41,673 nt of DNA from Polynucleobacter meluiroseus (GCA_945879115.1 CAMDUR010000016.1:1-41673); one strand, 5' to 3'. Positions 9,111 through 17,837 are shown, numbered from the stretch's first letter. Notes: generated by a model from the letters alone, not told the origin. Program-made: numbers and translations.

Positions 9111-10199
9111 GTGTCGGTAACTGTTGAAATTGTCCAAAATGCGCTTAAGAGCGTTATAGATCCTAATACTGGTAAAGATTTAATATCTACTAGATCTGTC
9201 AAAAATGTGAAAGTTGATGATGGTCAGGTGACTTTGGATGTTGTTTTGGCTTACCCGGCGAAGAGCCAAATTGACCTTATGCGTAAGTTGGTTATTGCTT
9301 GCTTGCGCGAGCTTCCAGGCGTTAAGAATGTCAGCGCCAATGTCACTATGAGTATTGTGGCTCACACAGTGCAAAGAGGCGTCAATCTCCTGCCAAACAT
9401 TAAAAACGTGATTGCGATCTCCAGTGGCAAGGGTGGTGTTGGAAAATCAACTACGGCAGTCAATTTAGCTCTAGCCTTGGCTGCTGAAGGCGCCACGGTG
9501 GGTATGTTGGATGCCGATATTTACGGCCCAAGCCAGCCAATGATGCTAGGTATTACTGGCAGACCGGAGTCCATTAAAGAAAACACCATTGAACCCATGG
9601 AAGGCCATGGTATTCAGGCGATCTCAATTGGGTTTTTAATTGACCCAGACAGCCCAATGGTATGGCGCGGTCCTATGGTGACTTCTGCTTTAGAGCAGTT
9701 ATTGCGCCAGACCAATTGGAGAGATTTGGACTATTTGATTGTGGATATGCCACCAGGTACAGGCGATATTCAGTTAACACTCTCACAAAAAGTACCAGTT
9801 ACGGGCGCTGTGATTGTTACAACCCCGCAAGATATCGCATTGTTGGATGCTCGCAAGGGTCTAAAAATGTTTGAAAAAGTAGGCATTCCAATTTTGGGAA
9901 TTGTTGAGAACATGAGTACCTATATATGTCCGAAATGTAATCATGAAGAGCATATATTTGGACAGGACGGCGGTAAGAAGATGTGCGAAGAATATGGCGT
10001 TGATTTCTTAGGTAGCTTGCCATTGAACTTATCGATCCGTCTTCATGCTGACTCAGGTCGCCCAACAGTTGTTGAAGATCCCGATGGTGCTATTAGTGTT
10101 ATTTATAAAGCAATTGCCCGAAAGATTGCTATTCAGGTTGCCGAGATGTCAAAAGATATGAGTAGCAAATTCCCAACGATCGTCGTTCAAAACACCTAA
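9111..10199 (+). CDS. apbC: Iron-sulfur cluster carrier ATPase Mrp/ApbC
   Basis: A P-loop ATPase of the Mrp/NBP35 group that carries FeS clusters to apo-proteins in the cytoplasm. The 362-residue protein has an N-terminal MIP18-like domain (about 1-85), the deviant Walker A GKGGVGKST (106-114), MLDADIYGPSQP, VDMPPGTGD (211-219) and the cluster-binding CPKC (Cys273, Cys276). The start is GTG at 9111 with AGGAG about seven bases upstream. An ATG two bases earlier is excluded because it stops after three codons. The DUF3305 gene begins nine bases after its stop, so it may be cotranscribed with the FeS-rich formate dehydrogenase genes. Confidence 0.95.
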   Translation: MSVTVEIVQNALKSVIDPNTGKDLISTRSVKNVKVDDGQVTLDVVLAYPAKSQIDLMRKLVIACLRELPGVKNVSANVTMSIVAHTVQRGVNLLPNIKNVIAISSGKGGVGKSTTAVNLALALAAEGATVGMLDADIYGPSQPMMLGITGRPESIKENTIEPMEGHGIQAISIGFLIDPDSPMVWRGPMVTSALEQLLRQTNWRDLDYLIVDMPPGTGDIQLTLSQKVPVTGAVIVTTPQDIALLDARKGLKMFEKVGIPILGIVENMSTYICPKCNHEEHIFGQDGGKKMCEEYGVDFLGSLPLNLSIRLHADSGRPTVVEDPDGAISVIYKAIARKIAIQVAEMSKDMSSKFPTIVVQNT

Positions 10200-10208
10200 G
10201 CGAATTTT

Positions 10209-10727
10209 ATGAAACTGAAGCTGGCTATTGTCATGCGCAAGGAGTTTATTGATAACCCTTGGATTTCTTATCGCTGGGCACTCGATGAAGTCATATTTGA
10301 TATTGGTCAATTTGCCCATAAACAGCCAGATTTTGAAGTAGCTAATAAGCCGGCAGTATGTATGCGAAAAGACGAACAAGCCGAAAGATGGCTTTACACA
10401 GGGTTTGAATTACAACTTTTCCAAGATCAGTCAGAGGGATACTTTTTAAACGTCACAGCCACTTATCCAGCATGGTTTGTCATGTGGAGAATGGAAGATC
10501 ACCCTCATGGAGGAGATCAAATTGCAGTACCGCACTTCTTAAGTGTTAGTTATAACGAGGCTGGAAGACTTTTGGATGGTGGTGAAACGGTTGATAACGT
10601 TCCGCTTGATTCTGAAACCACTTCTTGGTTAAATGATTTTGTTAACGAGCACTACAAGCCTGAGCAAAAAAAACGTGCACGTCCTGCTTCATTTAAAGGA
10701 GCAAATCGCCCCGGGAACGAGGGATAA
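10209..10727 (+). CDS. DUF3305 domain-containing protein
   Basis: A soluble 172-residue protein of the DUF3305 family. Residues 1-110 carry the conserved pattern: a short strand (KLAIVMRKE), RWALDEVIF, WLYTGFELQLFQDQSEGYFLN and a tryptophan-rich PAWFVMWRMED. The tail (about 150-172) is basic and probably disordered. The function is unknown to me. The family is typically next to DUF3306 and formate dehydrogenase genes, as here, so an assembly or regulatory role for that enzyme is a reasonable inference. It sits nine bases after mrp and five before the DUF3306 gene. Confidence 0.85.
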   Translation: MKLKLAIVMRKEFIDNPWISYRWALDEVIFDIGQFAHKQPDFEVANKPAVCMRKDEQAERWLYTGFELQLFQDQSEGYFLNVTATYPAWFVMWRMEDHPHGGDQIAVPHFLSVSYNEAGRLLDGGETVDNVPLDSETTSWLNDFVNEHYKPEQKKRARPASFKGANRPGNEG

Positions 10728-10732
10728 CAAAA

Positions 10733-11536
10733 ATGTCAGATTTTTTAAATCGCTGGTCAAAGCGTAAGGCTGGACTTGAGTCTGACGAGCCTGTTATCAA
10801 AGAAAAATCAAAATTGGAGAAGGTGACACTTACCAAAGGCTCCCAATCCACACCGGTTTCCTCAATACAAGACTCAACTGCAAAATCTAAAGAAGCTGCA
10901 ACTACTGATGGTGCTCTTAAGGACTCTGATCAGCCTGTAACTCCAGAGCAAGCAACTATCCCAACCTTAGAAGATGTTTTGAAGCTGACAAAAGATTCAG
11001 ATTTTTCGGCTTATGTGCAATCCGGTATTGATCCAAACGTACAGCAAGCGGCATTGAATAAATTATTTTCTGATCCGCATTACAACATCATGGATGGCTT
11101 AGATATTTATATCGGGGACTACAACACGCCCGATCCAATGCCTCTTGAAATGCTCAAGCAACTCAACCAGTCAAAGATGCTCGGCTTATTTAAAACCCCC
11201 GAGGAGGTAGAGGCTGATTTGCAAGCTGAGTTAATTGAAAGAAAAGAGTACAAAGAGCGTCTTGCAAAAATAGATGCCGATGAAGCTGAAGTTGAAGCGG
11301 CACTTGAACGCAAAGCTGAGGAAGAGGCCAAAGCTGAAAAAGAAGCAAAAGACGTAAAAGAAGCAAAAGCAAATGAGAATAAGGATTTCTCAAAGTCATC
11401 TGCTGAACTCGAAGATTCAACAGTTTTACCTGATGAAAACGCTAATGGTATAAATGCTGCAAATTCAGCACAATTAAATAATTCGCAAGAAACAATAAAG
11501 ATTACTAAGCCTAAATCAGTAGTGAACAAAACTTAG
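10733..11536 (+). CDS. DUF3306 domain-containing protein
   Basis: A 267-residue protein. It begins with FLNRWSKRK, the family hallmark, followed by a low-complexity linker (about 20-80). The conserved core (about 85-160) has PTLEDVLKLTKDSDFSAYVQSG, NALFSDPHY-like LNKLFSDPHYN, and DGLDIYIGDYN. From about 160 to 215 it is a charged Glu/Lys/Ala-rich coiled coil, and the tail is disordered. There is no signal peptide or membrane segment. The function is unknown; it pairs with DUF3305 and is inferred to help formate dehydrogenase maturation. A 61-base gap separates it from the ferredoxin gene. Confidence 0.85.
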   Translation: MSDFLNRWSKRKAGLESDEPVIKEKSKLEKVTLTKGSQSTPVSSIQDSTAKSKEAATTDGALKDSDQPVTPEQATIPTLEDVLKLTKDSDFSAYVQSGIDPNVQQAALNKLFSDPHYNIMDGLDIYIGDYNTPDPMPLEMLKQLNQSKMLGLFKTPEEVEADLQAELIERKEYKERLAKIDADEAEVEAALERKAEEEAKAEKEAKDVKEAKANENKDFSKSSAELEDSTVLPDENANGINAANSAQLNNSQETIKITKPKSVVNKT

Positions 11537-11597
11537 TATTGAATATAAGAATATACAAGCCGATAAAGCAGATTGCTCAAATGGCTGAAGGTACAGG

Positions 11598-13709
11598 ATG
11601 ACAAAGAAAACGCTCGTTTGTAGTTGTAACCAAACCATGCCCTTAGATATTGCTCAAATAGCTAAGGGTTTAGATGTTGAAACGAAATCTATTCGTTTGA
11701 ATACCGCCTTGTGCCGTCAAGAGATAGGAACATTTATTGAGGCTTGCCAAGGATCCGACGAGATCATATTGGCATGTACTCAAGAGAAGCGTTTATTCGA
11801 TGAAGTTGCTGGCGAACAGGAGAAGGCTCTGGTTGCCCCAATTAAATTTGTCAATATTCGTGAAACTGGTGGCTGGTCTTCAGATGCAAAACAAGCGATG
11901 CCTAAGATTTCTGCTTTACTCGCCAAAGCTGCGTTACCCGATCCAGACCCTGTTAACACTGTCAATTATCAAAGTGGTGGGCGTTTACTCATTATTGGTC
12001 CAGGCGATGTCTCGATTGATTGGGCTAAACGCCTTTCAAAAGATTTGAGCGTTGGTGTACTTTGTACCAGTCCAGGTGTTCTTCCTGAGGCAAGAGACTT
12101 TCCTATTTACAGCGGTGAAGTGAAGACCTTGGATGGTTATTTAGGGGCATTTAATGTTGAATGGCTGCAAAAAAATCCAATTGACTTAGAACTCTGTACT
12201 CGTTGTGGCGCTTGCGTTGAAAGCTGTCCCGAGGGCGCCATTGATTTAAGTTATCAAATTGATTTGGATAAATGTAAGAGTCATCGCTCTTGCGTTAAGT
12301 CATGCTCAGCAATTGGGGCGATTAACTTTGATCGAACTGAACAGAGTCGTACGGAAGGCTGGGATTTGATTTTGGATCTCTCCAAAGATCCTATTTTCAA
12401 AATGAGTCAGCCACCACAAGGCTACTTTGCACCTAAATCAGATCCTCTTGAGCAGGCGATTGCGGTAACCAAAATCATGGGTATGGTTGGCGAGTTTGAA
12501 AAACCAAAATTCTTTGCCTATAACGAAAAGATTTGTGCTCATGGTCGTAACGGACAAGTAGGTTGTTCTGCTTGCGTCGATGTTTGTTCTACTGCTGCGA
12601 TTACATCTTTGTTTAAGGATGGTAAAGGTACTGTGAGTGTTAATCCAAACCTTTGTATGGGTTGCGGTGCTTGTGCCACAGTCTGTCCTTCTGGAGCTAT
12701 GCGATATAACTACCCAAGCGTTACTTACTTGGGGCAGCAGGTTCGAGTCATGGCCAAAGCATATCGCGCTGCTGGCCCTAAGGTGGCGCCAAGCCTGCTT
12801 TTACACAGCGATACCAAAGGGCAAGAATTAATTCAAGAGTTGGGTCGTTTGGCTTCAACACAAAAAGCTAAATTTAAAGGCGTGCCTGCTCATTTAATTC
12901 CGATGGGTTTACACCATAGTGCATCAACAGGTGTTGAATTTTGGTTGGCGTCCTTAGCACACGGTTTTGGACAGGTTGCGGTTTTACTCAGTGGTGAAGA
13001 AGCTCCGGAATATCAAAAAGCTTTGAGTGATCAGGTTAAGTTAGCTTGTTCCTTAATGGAGGGCTTGGGCTACGCTAAAGACCGCGTTGTTTTGTTGCAA
13101 GCGGATTCTGCTGCTGCGCTTGAGAAAAGCTTGAGCGCTGTTATTGCCATTGACACTTTGTGCCCACCCGCAACCTTTGCTTTCTCAAACGAAAAGCGTG
13201 AAACACTTGAGGCTGCACTTGAGCATTTAATGGCACACGCTAGTAAGAAAGTGACTGAGAGCGCTCCTTTAATTCTTGGTGCTGGCTCTCCAATTGGCGG
13301 CATTGCCATTAATCAAGATAGCTGTACCTTGTGCATGTCTTGTGTTGGCGCCTGCCCTGAGAGTGCCTTGCGTGACAACGCTGATGCGCCGCAATTGTCA
13401 TTTATTGAGCGTAATTGTGTTCAATGTGGTTTGTGCGTCAAGACTTGCCCAGAGGACTCATTGAGCTTATTACCTCGTTTGCAAACAACTGAGGTCAGGA
13501 AGAAGATCATTGTTCTTAACGAAACAAAACCTTTTCACTGCATCGTTTGTGCCAAACCATTTGGCACCCTAAAAATGGTCGAGTTGATGGTTGGCAAATT
13601 ATCTTTACATGCGGCATTTTCAGGAGCTGCAACAGATAGATTAAAAATGTGTAGCGACTGTCGTGTAGTCGATATGATCAATAAACCAAATGATGATGAT
13701 GTGGTCTGA
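11598..13709 (+). CDS. Multi-cluster 4Fe-4S ferredoxin-like protein of the formate dehydrogenase locus
   Basis: A soluble 703-residue electron-transfer or assembly protein with no signal or membrane segment. Six ferredoxin-type motifs are visible: Cys200/203/206/210; Cys226-His229-Cys232-Cys236, where His replaces the second Cys; Cys313/323/326/330, with nine residues between the first two Cys; Cys353/356/359/363; Cys576/579/582/586; and Cys607/610/613/617. A C-terminal pair of CxxC motifs (648/651 and 685/688) looks like a separate metal-binding knuckle. An N-terminal region (1-130) with Cys8, Cys10, Cys39, Cys50 and Cys60, and a middle domain (about 390-560) without cysteine motifs, are unassigned. 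The stop overlaps the TorD-like gene (TGATG). Its partner is inferred to be the formate dehydrogenase or its maturation; the exact role is unknown. Confidence 0.85.
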   Translation: MTKKTLVCSCNQTMPLDIAQIAKGLDVETKSIRLNTALCRQEIGTFIEACQGSDEIILACTQEKRLFDEVAGEQEKALVAPIKFVNIRETGGWSSDAKQAMPKISALLAKAALPDPDPVNTVNYQSGGRLLIIGPGDVSIDWAKRLSKDLSVGVLCTSPGVLPEARDFPIYSGEVKTLDGYLGAFNVEWLQKNPIDLELCTRCGACVESCPEGAIDLSYQIDLDKCKSHRSCVKSCSAIGAINFDRTEQSRTEGWDLILDLSKDPIFKMSQPPQGYFAPKSDPLEQAIAVTKIMGMVGEFEKPKFFAYNEKICAHGRNGQVGCSACVDVCSTAAITSLFKDGKGTVSVNPNLCMGCGACATVCPSGAMRYNYPSVTYLGQQVRVMAKAYRAAGPKVAPSLLLHSDTKGQELIQELGRLASTQKAKFKGVPAHLIPMGLHHSASTGVEFWLASLAHGFGQVAVLLSGEEAPEYQKALSDQVKLACSLMEGLGYAKDRVVLLQADSAAALEKSLSAVIAIDTLCPPATFAFSNEKRETLEAALEHLMAHASKKVTESAPLILGAGSPIGGIAINQDSCTLCMSCVGACPESALRDNADAPQLSFIERNCVQCGLCVKTCPEDSLSLLPRLQTTEVRKKIIVLNETKPFHCIVCAKPFGTLKMVELMVGKLSLHAAFSGAATDRLKMCSDCRVVDMINKPNDDDVV

Positions 13710-14365
13710 TGAGTGATATAGAAAAAAAATTAGATGATGTAGAAACTTCTTTAAGTTCAGATGGTCTTGAAGAAGATGTGGCGCGTGCCGACTTATATGG
13801 CTTATTAGCTAGTTTGTTCTACACCCCCCCTGATGATGATTTATTGCACCGGATTGCTGCGTCAGCAGCCTATGGCTCAGGCGCAGGAGCGCCAGCAGAT
13901 GCTGCCATGACTCAAGCTTGGGATGAATTAGTGAGAGTCGCCTCAATTTCTAGCGCTAAGGAATGGGCGGAAGAATATCAAGATATGTTTATCGGTATTG
14001 GTAAACAAGAAATTTTCTTATACGGATCTTTCTACCAAACTGGGTTTTTAAATGAAAAGCCGCTTGTCAGACTTCGAGATTCTCTTAGAGAGTTAGGTCT
14101 TGAGTCTGTCGAAGAAATAACCGAAAGTGAAGATCACATTGCCGCCCTCTGTGAAGTGATGAGATATTTGATCGCAGGGGATGATTTAAGTGTGGCCAAT
14201 TTGACACAGCAGAAAAAGTTTTTTAATGAACACATGCGCTCATGGCTACCAGATTTGTGCGCTGCAATAGAAGATCATCCGGAAGTAGTGCATTACAAGT
14301 CAGTTGCTGGCTTGGCAAAGGCATTTTTTGAGGTAGAGAGTTACGCTATGGATATGGTGGAGTAG
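13709..14365 (+). CDS. TorD/DmsD-family molecular chaperone for formate dehydrogenase
   Basis: A cytoplasmic, mostly helical 218-residue protein of the TorD family. These chaperones bind molybdoenzymes and their Tat signals and hold them until the cofactor is inserted. Visible marks are RADLYGLLASLFYTPPDDDLL near residues 25-45, FIGIGKQEIFLYGSFYQTG (the family has a similar Y-x-S-x-Y segment), and EDHIAALCEVMRYLI near 140-154, matching the conserved ExxDHIxxxLE-type motif. It overlaps the ferredoxin gene by three bases. The nearby catalytic subunit with a Tat signal is the likely client. Confidence 0.88.
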   Translation: MSDIEKKLDDVETSLSSDGLEEDVARADLYGLLASLFYTPPDDDLLHRIAASAAYGSGAGAPADAAMTQAWDELVRVASISSAKEWAEEYQDMFIGIGKQEIFLYGSFYQTGFLNEKPLVRLRDSLRELGLESVEEITESEDHIAALCEVMRYLIAGDDLSVANLTQQKKFFNEHMRSWLPDLCAAIEDHPEVVHYKSVAGLAKAFFEVESYAMDMVE

Positions 14366-14439
14366 GGCCAAAGAGGTTATCGATTAAGAACAGATCGTTA
14401 TGTTATTTGTAAGAAAGTGCCTCATTAATAAAATCTATG

Positions 14440-14474
14440 AGCCTAATAGTTAGGGAAAGCACTAAGGCTTTTTT
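14440..14474 (+). terminator. Rho-independent terminator after the TorD-like gene
   Basis: GCCT (14441-14444) and TAGT (14447-14450), separated by a two-base AA bulge, pair with ACTAAGGC (14461-14468) around a ten-base loop. Six T residues follow (14469-14474). It separates the mrp-DUF3305-DUF3306-ferredoxin-torD transcript from the structural fdh genes. Confidence 0.75.
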
Positions 14475-14582
14475 GTATACACATTGATGTAAAAACAAGG
14501 GATTAAGTTTATAGTCAGATCATAAATGTAAGTATTATTTTTATTGAATTAAGAAGATGTAGCAAATTATTAGGAGATTGAA
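14475..14582 (+). promoter_or_regulatory. Probable promoter region of the structural fdh operon
   Basis: The AT-rich stretch between the terminator and the Tat-peptide gene must hold the promoter for the structural genes. The best pair I see is TTGATG (14484-14489) and TTTATA (14508-14513) with 18 bases between them, both imperfect. AGGAG at 14573-14577 is a good ribosome site for the ATG at 14583. I see no clear repressor or activator site. Confidence 0.4.
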
Positions 14583-14783
14583 ATGAGCGAAAAAAACAAT
14601 CACAAAGAGTCACGTAGGAAGTTTTTTGTAACAACTGGTTTAGCAGCTGGTGCTGTTGCAGCTGTGTCACAAACTTCTATCGGTACAGCAATTGCTGAGC
14701 AAGCTGCATCATTGGTTCAGGACTCTAAAGGCTACAAAGTCTCCGACCACGTTCTTAAATATTACAAAACTACGCTTGTTTAA
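14583..14783 (+). CDS. Formate dehydrogenase region Tat-signal small protein
   Basis: A 66-residue protein that is almost all Tat signal: SRRKFF (residues 10-15) followed by the hydrophobic stretch VTTGLAAGAVAAVSQTSIGTAIA. After the likely cleavage region only about 25 residues remain, including a basic KVSDHVLKYYKTTLV tail. This matches the small family of Tat targets encoded beside fdh genes (called FdhX in some species). No cofactor motif is present. It may escort or stabilise the catalytic subunit, but its function is not established. Its stop codon overlaps the stem of the following hairpin. Confidence 0.9.
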   Translation: MSEKNNHKESRRKFFVTTGLAAGAVAAVSQTSIGTAIAEQAASLVQDSKGYKVSDHVLKYYKTTLV

Positions 14784-14799
14784 TCAAACAAGCGTTTTT
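14773..14799 (+). terminator. Intrinsic terminator or attenuator between the Tat peptide and fdhA
   Basis: CGCTTGTTT (14773-14781) pairs perfectly with AAACAAGCG (14786-14794) around a four-base loop, and five T residues follow (14795-14799). The TAA stop of the small gene starts inside the left arm. The next gene begins 30 bases later with no room for an obvious promoter, so partial read-through is likely and would make the small protein in excess over the enzyme. Confidence 0.8.
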
Positions 14800-14829
14800 A
14801 ATTTCTCTTGAATCTTTGAGGGTTTAACC

Positions 14830-17811
14830 ATGAGTCTGATTCGTAAATCATCGCAACAAGTAACAGCTGTTAAGAACCATTCAACCCAAATGATGGGTAG
14901 TTTGGCTCGCAGCCTCCAATCTGCAATTCCTATGATGGATCGCAGAACATTCCTTAAGCGCTCTGGCGTAGGTGTCGGTGTCGGTCTTGCCGCATCACAA
15001 CTAACATTAGTTCAAAAAGCAAAAGCTTCAGGTGCTGCTAAGACTGACGGTAAAGGCAAAATTGAAGTTAAGCGTACAGTTTGTACGCACTGTTCTGTAG
15101 GCTGCGCTATTGATGCAGTTGTAGAGAATGGTGTTTGGACTCGTCAAGAACCAGTTTTTGACTCTCCAATTAACCTAGGTGCTCACTGCGCTAAAGGTGC
15201 TGCGATTCGTGAACACGGTCACGGCGAATTCCGTTTGAAGTATCCAATGAAGTTGGTGAACGGTAAGTACGAAAAGATTAGCTGGGATCAGGCATTAGAA
15301 GAGATTACAGCAAAAATGAAATCAATGAAGAAGCAATTTGGACCAGATTCCATTTTCTTCATTGGTTCTTCAAAGTACAACAATGAGCAAGCTTACTTGC
15401 TACGTAAGTTTGTTTCTTTCTACGGTACAAACAATACAGACCATCAAGCTCGTATTTGTCACTCAACAACAGTAGCTGGTGTTGCAAACACTTGGGGTTA
15501 CGGTGCGATGACAAACAGCTACAACGATATGCAAAACTCAAAAGCAGCTTTGTATATTGGTTCAAATGCTGCTGAAGCTCACCCAGTATCCATGTTGCAC
15601 ATGCTCCACGCTAAAGAAGCTGGTTGCAAAATGATTGTGGTGGATCCTCGTTACACACGTACTGCTGCAAAAGCTGATCAGTATGTTCGGATCCGTTCAG
15701 GTTCAGACATTCCATTCTTGTTTGGTGTGCTTTATCACATCTTCAAAAATGGTTGGGAAGATAAGAAGTACATCAATGACCGTGTATACGGCATGGAAGA
15801 TGTTAAGAAAGACGTTCTTGAGAAATGGTCTCCAGCTAAAGTTGAAGAAGCTTGCGGTGTTCCTGAGGCAGAAGTTTATAAAGTTGCAAAAACACTTCAT
15901 GAAAATCGTCCAGGTACCATTGTTTGGTGTATGGGTCAAACTCAACACACAATCGGCAACGCGATGGTTCGTGCCTCATGTATTTTGCAATTAGCACTTG
16001 GTAACGTAGGTAAGTCAGGTGGCGGTGCAAATATTTTCCGCGGCCACGATAACGTTCAAGGTGCTACGGACGTCGGTCCTAACCCAGATTCATTGCCTGG
16101 CTACTACGGTTTGGCAGCGGGTTCATGGAAGCATTTCGCAGGCGTTTGGGATGTTGACTACGAGTGGATCAAAGCTCAGTTTGCTCCAAACATGATGGAG
16201 AAGTCGGGTACAACAGTTTCACGTTGGATCGATGCTGTACTTGAGAAGAATGAGTTGATTGATCAAGATAGTAACGTCAAGGGCGTTTTCTACTGGGGTC
16301 ATGCACCAAACTCACAAACTCGTGGCACAGACATGAAGAAGGCCATGGATAAACTGGATCTATTAGTTGTTGTAGACCCATATCCAAGTGCTACAGCTGC
16401 GATGGCTGCAATGCAAGTTGAAGGCGCACAAGTTAATAAAGACCGCGCTGTTTACTTATTGCCAGCTGCAACTCAGTTTGAAACAAGTGGTTCTGTTACT
16501 GCTTCAAACCGTTCAATTCAATGGCGTGAGAAGGTGATTGATCCACTATGGGAGTCATTACCTGACCACGTGATCATGCAAGCAATGGCTGACAAGTTAG
16601 GCTTTGGTAAAGAGTTATCAAAGAACTACAAGATGTTGACAAGCAAGTTCGCTGGTAAAGATTGGAAAGAGCCTGAGCCAGAATCCATCTTACGTGAGAT
16701 CAACCGTTCAGTATGGACAATTGGTTACACAGGCCACTCACCAGAGCGTTTAAAAGCTCACATGCGCATGATGCACGTGTTTGACGTCAAAACATTGAGA
16801 TCAAAAGGCGGTAAAGATCCGGTAACTGGATACGATACAACTGGCGACTATTTCGGATTGCCATGGCCTTGTTACGGTACTCCAGAAATGAAGCACCCTG
16901 GCTCACCAAATCTATATGACACCAGCAAGCACGTGATGGATGGTGGTGGTAACTTCCGCGCTAACTTTGGTATTGAAAAAGATGGTAAGAGTCTATTAGC
17001 TGAGAATGGTTCATACTCTGTGGGCGCAGACATTAAGACCGGTTACCCAGAGTTTGATCACGCTCTAGTGAAGAAGTTAGGATGGTGGGATGAGTTAACT
17101 GATGCAGAGAAAAAAGCTGCAGAGGGTAAGAACTGGAAAACGGATATTTCTGGTGGCTTGATTCGTGTGATTATGAAAAATCACGGTTGCCATCCATTTG
17201 GTAACGCTAAAGCTCGCGCAGTTGTTTGGAACTTCCCTGATCCAATTCCACAGCACCGTGAACCGTTGTACGGCACACGTCCTGACTTGGTCGCGAAGTA
17301 CCCAACACATGATGACAAGAAAGCCTTCTGGCGCTTGCCGACGCTTTACAAGTCTATTCAAGACAAGAACGTTGCCGACAAGTTGCATGAGAAATTCCCA
17401 ATCATTCTTACTTCAGGTCGTTTAGTGGAGTACGAGGGTGGTGGCGAAGAGACTCGCTCTAATCCTTGGTTGGCAGAGTTGCAACAAGACAACTTTGTTG
17501 AGATTAACCCGGCAGCTGCTAACAAACGTGGTATCAGAAATGGTGAATATGTTTGGGTTAAATCACCAAATGGTGCGAAGATCAAGGTTAAGGCCATGGT
17601 TACTGAGCGTGTTGCAGCTGACACAGCATTTATTCCATTCCACTTCTCAGGTTGGTGGCAGGGTAAAGACATTCTTGATGCATATCCAAAAGGTGCGGCG
17701 CCGATTGTTCGTGGTGAGGCTGTGAATACAGCTACAACCTACGGCTACGACAGCGTAACAATGATGCAAGAAACCAAAACAACCATTTGTCAAATTGAGA
17801 GATTCGCTTAA
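14830..17811 (+). CDS. fdhA: Formate dehydrogenase catalytic (alpha) subunit, Cys type
   Basis: A 993-residue molybdopterin (bis-MGD) oxidoreductase that oxidises formate to CO2. A Tat signal with MDRRTFLKRSG (Arg38-Arg39) follows a 36-residue leader, so the enzyme faces the periplasm. The proximal 4Fe-4S cluster is bound by Cys85, Cys88, Cys92 and Cys120. The metal ligand is Cys210, followed by His211 (RICHSTT), encoded by TGT at 15457-15459; the E. coli FdnG equivalent is selenocysteine, so this is a Cys form. The C-terminal molybdopterin dinucleotide domain is present (LTSGRLVEY, then NPWLAELQ). Several prokaryotic homologues start near the same point, but a start just before the DRRTF motif cannot be excluded. 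Metal (Mo or W) is not readable from the sequence. Confidence 0.96.
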   Translation: MSLIRKSSQQVTAVKNHSTQMMGSLARSLQSAIPMMDRRTFLKRSGVGVGVGLAASQLTLVQKAKASGAAKTDGKGKIEVKRTVCTHCSVGCAIDAVVENGVWTRQEPVFDSPINLGAHCAKGAAIREHGHGEFRLKYPMKLVNGKYEKISWDQALEEITAKMKSMKKQFGPDSIFFIGSSKYNNEQAYLLRKFVSFYGTNNTDHQARICHSTTVAGVANTWGYGAMTNSYNDMQNSKAALYIGSNAAEAHPVSMLHMLHAKEAGCKMIVVDPRYTRTAAKADQYVRIRSGSDIPFLFGVLYHIFKNGWEDKKYINDRVYGMEDVKKDVLEKWSPAKVEEACGVPEAEVYKVAKTLHENRPGTIVWCMGQTQHTIGNAMVRASCILQLALGNVGKSGGGANIFRGHDNVQGATDVGPNPDSLPGYYGLAAGSWKHFAGVWDVDYEWIKAQFAPNMMEKSGTTVSRWIDAVLEKNELIDQDSNVKGVFYWGHAPNSQTRGTDMKKAMDKLDLLVVVDPYPSATAAMAAMQVEGAQVNKDRAVYLLPAATQFETSGSVTASNRSIQWREKVIDPLWESLPDHVIMQAMADKLGFGKELSKNYKMLTSKFAGKDWKEPEPESILREINRSVWTIGYTGHSPERLKAHMRMMHVFDVKTLRSKGGKDPVTGYDTTGDYFGLPWPCYGTPEMKHPGSPNLYDTSKHVMDGGGNFRANFGIEKDGKSLLAENGSYSVGADIKTGYPEFDHALVKKLGWWDELTDAEKKAAEGKNWKTDISGGLIRVIMKNHGCHPFGNAKARAVVWNFPDPIPQHREPLYGTRPDLVAKYPTHDDKKAFWRLPTLYKSIQDKNVADKLHEKFPIILTSGRLVEYEGGGEETRSNPWLAELQQDNFVEINPAAANKRGIRNGEYVWVKSPNGAKIKVKAMVTERVAADTAFIPFHFSGWWQGKDILDAYPKGAAPIVRGEAVNTATTYGYDSVTMMQETKTTICQIERFA

Positions 17812-17837
17812 TCAGCGGCGGAATTTAGGAGAAAATA

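Noticed and set aside
11119..11529. 136-codon antisense frame in the DUF3306 gene, very rich in Ser and Ala
   Set aside because: Its low complexity is the mirror of the Glu/Lys/Ala coiled-coil coding sequence on the other strand; it has no start signals.
15635..15994. Open frames inside fdhA, such as the 119-codon one
   Set aside because: It lies fully inside a well-supported gene in another frame, has no ribosome site and no recognisable protein character. Other internal or antisense frames across the window were dropped for the same reason.
14830..17811. Selenocysteine in the formate dehydrogenase catalytic subunit
   Set aside because: The active-site codon at 15457-15459 is TGT (Cys), and there is no in-frame TGA in the gene.
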